Shown: positions 60,235-64,000 of the stretch, piece after piece
How the letters are laid out: each line of letters opens with the position of its first letter
How positions within the stretch are numbered: position 1 is the stretch's first letter
NCBI GenBank assembly: GCA_037576215.1
Contig: JBANDB010000003.1
Span: 1,116,001 to 1,180,000 of the forward strand
Direction: 5' to 3'
Origin: Armillaria gallica
Lineage: Eukaryota; Basidiomycota; Agaricomycetes; Agaricales; Physalacriaceae
DNA: 64,000 nucleotides
Notes under the pieces: generated by a model
Database searches by the model: none
Seen by the model: only the letters and a program-made list of their open reading frames with translations
Told to the model about the DNA's origin: nothing
Made by a program: the position numbers and the translations under genes

Positions 60235-60818
60235 ATTGTTTCGGAACGTAATAGTAGGAACTCATGTGGTAATCAAATGGACTTTGGAGGTGGAAAAAAT
60301 CAGCAACGTCTCGGATTTTTTTTGTAGAGCGTACTTAGAAGATAGCAAAATCCGATCAAGGATTATTTTTTGAATATTATTCTGACCATTCAAATATTAT
60401 TCAATCGTCAAGCGTGGGAAGAAAGCGGCCTTGATATCTTACCACCATGACCTTGCGCCGGTACCAATACCTGCCAGTCATCACCTAGCGCCTTGTTGGG
60501 CATGTATATTGAAACCGATGACCTGGTAAATCAGGCTGGATACGGCATATTGTGTATGTCCATTGTGGAACATAGGTCCGTGAAGACAAATATATCCGTG
60601 ATACTCATCTGACTTGGCTCAATCAGAGAAATTTGCTCTCCGATTGATTATCATCCTCATCATTACACGGCACACAACCACCTAAGCGTCTCCGTTTTTG
60701 TGGCACTTCCTCGACACACATCTTCTCTACCCTGATCCAGTAACAGCACCGAATCGGATGGGGTATGACAAAGTTCGGCCCATGGATCACAATATAAAGG
60801 AAGCTGTGAAGTAGCAAC
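60235..60818. other. Intergenic, promoter side of the short-chain dehydrogenase
   Basis: 3' flank of the monooxygenase, then about 500 bp upstream of the dehydrogenase. A TATAAAG-like stretch lies at 60793, 26 bp before the ATG. Confidence 0.45.
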
Positions 60819-61956
60819 ATGGCCAACAAGAACATGTCTACCTCTCAGCTCGTCTGGCTCATCACTGGAACATCGTACGTTCAGTCGTGAGGCAACGTTC
60901 TGATACTGAACCTAATATCAATGTAGGACCGGCATCGGACGAGATCTCGCTCTCGCAGCTCTTGCTCGAGGAGAAAAGGTCATCGCCACGGCTCGAGCTC
61001 GGTCTGTACATCAGATAGTCGATCTTAAAGATAAGGGAGCAGAGACACTCGAGCTGGACGTCACGGCGCCGCTTGATGAATTGAACAAGATCGCCGAAAA
61101 GGCTGTAGGTATCTATGGCAGGGTTGACGTGCTAGTGAATAATGCGGGATATATCCTGGCGGGCGCGTTGGAAGAGAGCACGTATGTTCGGTTTTTTTTG
61201 CTCTTTCTTCCTAGTTTCCTGACGTAAACGGTATAGACCCGAAGAAACCTTCGAACAATTCAAGTAAGCATCCCGCATCTCAATGTAGCCCTCGGCTCAT
61301 CATGATTTACAGTACCAACGTATTTGGCGCTCTAAACGTGGCTCGTGCATTCCTACCATACATGCGGGCCCGACGAACCGGTACGATTGTCTGGGTAGGC
61401 TCTATTGGTGGCTGGAGGTGAGCTTGTTCCCCCCTCACCTTTGAATATTACCTATTATTGATGATGCAGATCCGTACCAAACGCTGGTCTCTACGGCGCG
61501 ACGAAATGGGCACTCCGCGGAATTTCGGAAACCCTCCACGTTGAAGTACAGCCTTTGGGCCTCCGGAGTATCTGCATCGACCTTGGATACTTCCGCACAT
61601 CCTTCCTAACCGCAGACCACCGCAAACCGCACGTTGCCAGGATCGATGATTACAAGGAACTCACGGGCAAGGTTGAGGCCGCTTTTCAAGGTAACGACCT
61701 GTTTCTTGGCTTGTGGTCCATCAGCGTTCTTATGAATTTATTTTCAGCGTACAACAGCAATCAGCCAGGAGATCCGAAGAAGGGCGTGCAAGTCATGCTG
61801 GATGTCGTACGCAGAGAGGGTGTCGCGCAAGGAAAAGAGTTTCCCAAGTCGCTGTTGCTCGGTTCAGATTGCTTTGGATCTGTGCAAAAGCAGCTGGATG
61901 ACTATCTGAAGCTTCAGTCTGAGTGGGAAACCGTTTCGAAGAGCACCGATTTCTGA
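60819..61956 (+). CDS. Short-chain dehydrogenase/reductase
   Basis: Six exons: 60819-60874, 60927-61181, 61237-61263, 61313-61417, 61470-61690 and 61748-61956; 290 aa, classical SDR length. Cofactor motif ITGTSTGIG (15-23), an Arg in TARAR that favours NADP(H), NNAG (90-93), the catalytic Ser in VGSIGGW, and Tyr156/Lys160 in LYGATKWAL. The C-terminal half (PGDPKKGVQVMLDVV, LLLGSDCF) matches the fungal subfamily often annotated as oxidoreductase/retinol dehydrogenase-like. It lies just downstream of the monooxygenase on the same strand. In a pathway it could interconvert the alcohol and carbonyl of the product. Confidence 0.92.
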
Positions 61957-62274
61957 TAGTGAACAATAAAGGCTACCGAGCTTAAAGGCATCAATATAGA
62001 GAAAATTCGAATCATGAATTCCCAATCGAGTTGTCACCATCAATCAACGTCAGCCATAGTTGCGATACCTCTGGTTGCATTCGCAGTTCAGACCACATGA
62101 AATTGTTTACTCTCTCAGTGTTTAGCAATGCTGAAAGATAATGGTGATAAAGGAATGATCGTGACGATTTTTATGGATAGAGGTGCGTAAAGGTATAACT
62201 AGACCAAGCTAGTACTTATGCAAGTGATTGTTTGTAGTCCAAGAAATACAGAATCCGTTGAAGATACCAGTGAT
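61957..62274. other. Convergent 3' spacer
   Basis: 318 bp between converging genes, AT-rich. No coding support. Confidence 0.5.
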
Positions 62275-63791
62275 TTAGACGAACCTAACAGTACCGAGGT
62301 TTTTCTCCGCGACCTGGAGGGTCGCCTATGGAAAGTACAAGTCAGTATGCGACGGAGAGATCATGAAGTGTACGGGTCCTACACCGCTGTCGCAAGCACC
62401 ATACCCATAGATATTGCAAGTACTCACCTCTTCACCTGCAAGCTTGACGCCCCTCTTCTTGTTCGCCCTCCACTTGAACGACAAGCCAAGCGCAAACACG
62501 GCAAAGATGAACACACCCAGAGCCAAGAGGGCGTTGACGTTCAAGTTCTCTGTCGAAAAGGCGGAGGCAGAAGCGGACTTGCCGGTACAAACCTCCCTCC
62601 ACTGGCGGTTGTTGGAGATCACAGAGTCCTGGCTCTTGTAGATGAACTCGGTGAGCGGGATGTCTCCCCTGTGGCCGAAGACGTGCACGGTCTGAGCAGA
62701 CTGCGAGCCGTTGGCGAACTTGAAGCGGAGGAAGTCGCGTGTGTCGGGGGGCGCGCCGCGGATGAGCTCAATCATCAAGCTGGAGGCAGGATTCGCTGTG
62801 GAATTTTTTGGTCAATAAGTCCAGATGGTTCGAGGGGAAAGTAACTCACGGATACCCTTCAGTTCTGGATACGTGTCGACGATATCGGTCGCGTGGAAGA
62901 AGGAGATGAAGGGGTGGTAGGACGACTCGATGAGGAGCAATTGCAACGGGTCTCCGTCGAAGGCGATGCGTTCGAGGGATGTAACGATAGTATGCAAAAG
63001 AGTGCGAGCAGCGATGTTACCGATACCGTTAATATCGTCGTCAGAGAACATCGCGTCTTCATGGTAGTTGGCAAGAGCACGGGCAGTGTTAATGAGTGTT
63101 GGAGGAAGGCGGTAGGCGTACGTTTGATTGTACGTGAGTTGGGTCTGTATAAAATCGTAGATGTTCCACTAACCCTCCATGTTAGCGTACAAAGGACAGG
63201 CGGGAGACTGGGAGGACTTACAATGTTCGCCAAGCTTCGCTCGCGACCAAAGACGTAGTCCTTGACTGTGTCAAAGAACCTCACGGTGGCGGCTTCCTTC
63301 TCCTTGGCTTTGAACTCTTCAGAGGCGTGGATCTGCGCGACGCGCTTGAGGAATGCGGGGCAGGACGTCCATGGCTCGAGAGACCTGTCATTTCCAGGCT
63401 CTACGGTCTCGACGGGAACATACTGGTACCCTCCAAGAGGTGCAGTGACGACGGACTCGTTAGCGAGAACGACGGTATTGCGCGGGGTGGGCGGGAAAAG
63501 ACCTTGAAGAAGCGCGATGGTGGAGTCGAAGACCGGATTGCCTTCCCCGCCAGCTTTGGCGCGAACTTTGACCTGCCTGGGGTTGACAACGTCGGGGTTA
63601 AGTCCGGTGATGTAAGACGGAGATGAGGGGTTGAGGTAGGTCGACCTGAGATAAGAACCGAGCTGGTGGGACTGGACAGCGCCTAGAGGAGTGAGGTGCG
63701 TCGAGGAGGATGAATAGGTGGCTGGGTCTTGGACGTAGCCAAGCCTGTCGCCGTTGCGGGCAAGAACGATGACTCCGAGGACGTTAGGCAT
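62275..63791 (-). CDS. Histidine-phosphatase-like membrane protein, catalytic His absent
   Basis: Four exons: 63791-63222, 63168-62850, 62795-62428 and 62325-62275; 435 aa. It belongs to branch 2 of the histidine phosphatases (acid phosphatase/phytase-like) by LGVIVLARNGDRLGY at the start, HLTPLGAVQSHQLGSYLR, LLQGLFPPT, YQYVPVETVEPGNDRSLEPWTSCP and LLIESSYHPFISFF. The active-site RHG is RNG (Arg12-Asn13-Gly14) and I see no C-terminal HD pair, so phosphatase activity is unlikely. There is no signal peptide. One transmembrane helix near the C-terminus (LLALGVFIFAVFALGLSF) is followed by a basic tail, so it is a tail-anchored type. The last exon is uncertain: a 102-nt intron is assumed, and an alternative ending a little differently is possible. 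Confidence 0.8.
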
Positions 63792-64000
63792 TTTGGATGC
63801 GAGCTTTTGTTGGGGAACACGAGGCTTTCCAGAGGTTGGAATGCTGTTTGAAGAGTCAGGAGGCCGCCCTTATAAAAGAATACAATGGCGTGAACTTGGC
63901 GTTTGAAGAGTGCGCACAGTAAATGGCGTGCACTCCGTGCGTTATTCATTCAATTGTCTAATTTCCATATCACGTCGTATGTTTTACTCTATACAGCGTG
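63792..64000. other. Upstream region of the phosphatase-like gene
   Basis: 209 bp to the window edge, with a TTATAA-like element near 63869. Nothing else seen. Confidence 0.4.

Overview
The window looks like nuclear DNA of an Agaricomycete (mushroom-forming basidiomycete). Nearly every recognisable gene is split into 3 to 13 exons by introns of about 45 to 65 nt with GT..CTAAC/CTGAC..AG signals. The content also fits that group: Clp1-like proteins, an NT-C2 protein, F-box proteins, an adenylate-forming reductase, a CFEM protein and MCT-type MFS transporters. I found no rRNA, tRNA, CRISPR, transposase or reverse transcriptase. Exon coordinates come from hand splicing. Each full gene model keeps one frame across all junctions.

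Left third (1-22 kb): a Clp1-like gene cut by the window edge, a decayed kinase-like copy, an NT-C2 protein, an F-box protein, a secreted alginate-lyase-like protein, a complete second Clp1-like gene, two divergent MCT-like MFS genes with a probable decayed gene between them, and a second F-box protein.

Middle (22-35 kb): a locally expanded family of unusual kinase-like proteins. One copy is intact (22.4-24.3 kb, + strand). Four are head to tail on the minus strand (26.4-33.8 kb), each broken in a different way. The sixth is the relic at 2.1-3.4 kb. The last tandem copy abuts a mitochondrial calcium uniporter (MCU) gene and contains a duplicated piece of that gene's 3' end. A CFEM cell-surface gene lies inside the array.

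Right third (35.7-62 kb): a dense run of metabolic genes. In order they are a secreted carboxylesterase, a DAHP synthase (first step of the shikimate pathway), a drug/H+ type MFS transporter, a zinc alcohol dehydrogenase, a GMC oxidoreductase, a single-module adenylation-thiolation-reductase enzyme, a phenol-hydroxylase-type FAD monooxygenase and a short-chain dehydrogenase. Together they could form an undescribed biosynthetic cluster: aromatic precursor supply, reduction of a carboxylic acid to an aldehyde or alcohol, hydroxylation, redox tailoring and export. The product cannot be told from sequence. The window ends with a membrane-anchored histidine-phosphatase-like protein whose catalytic His is replaced by Asn.
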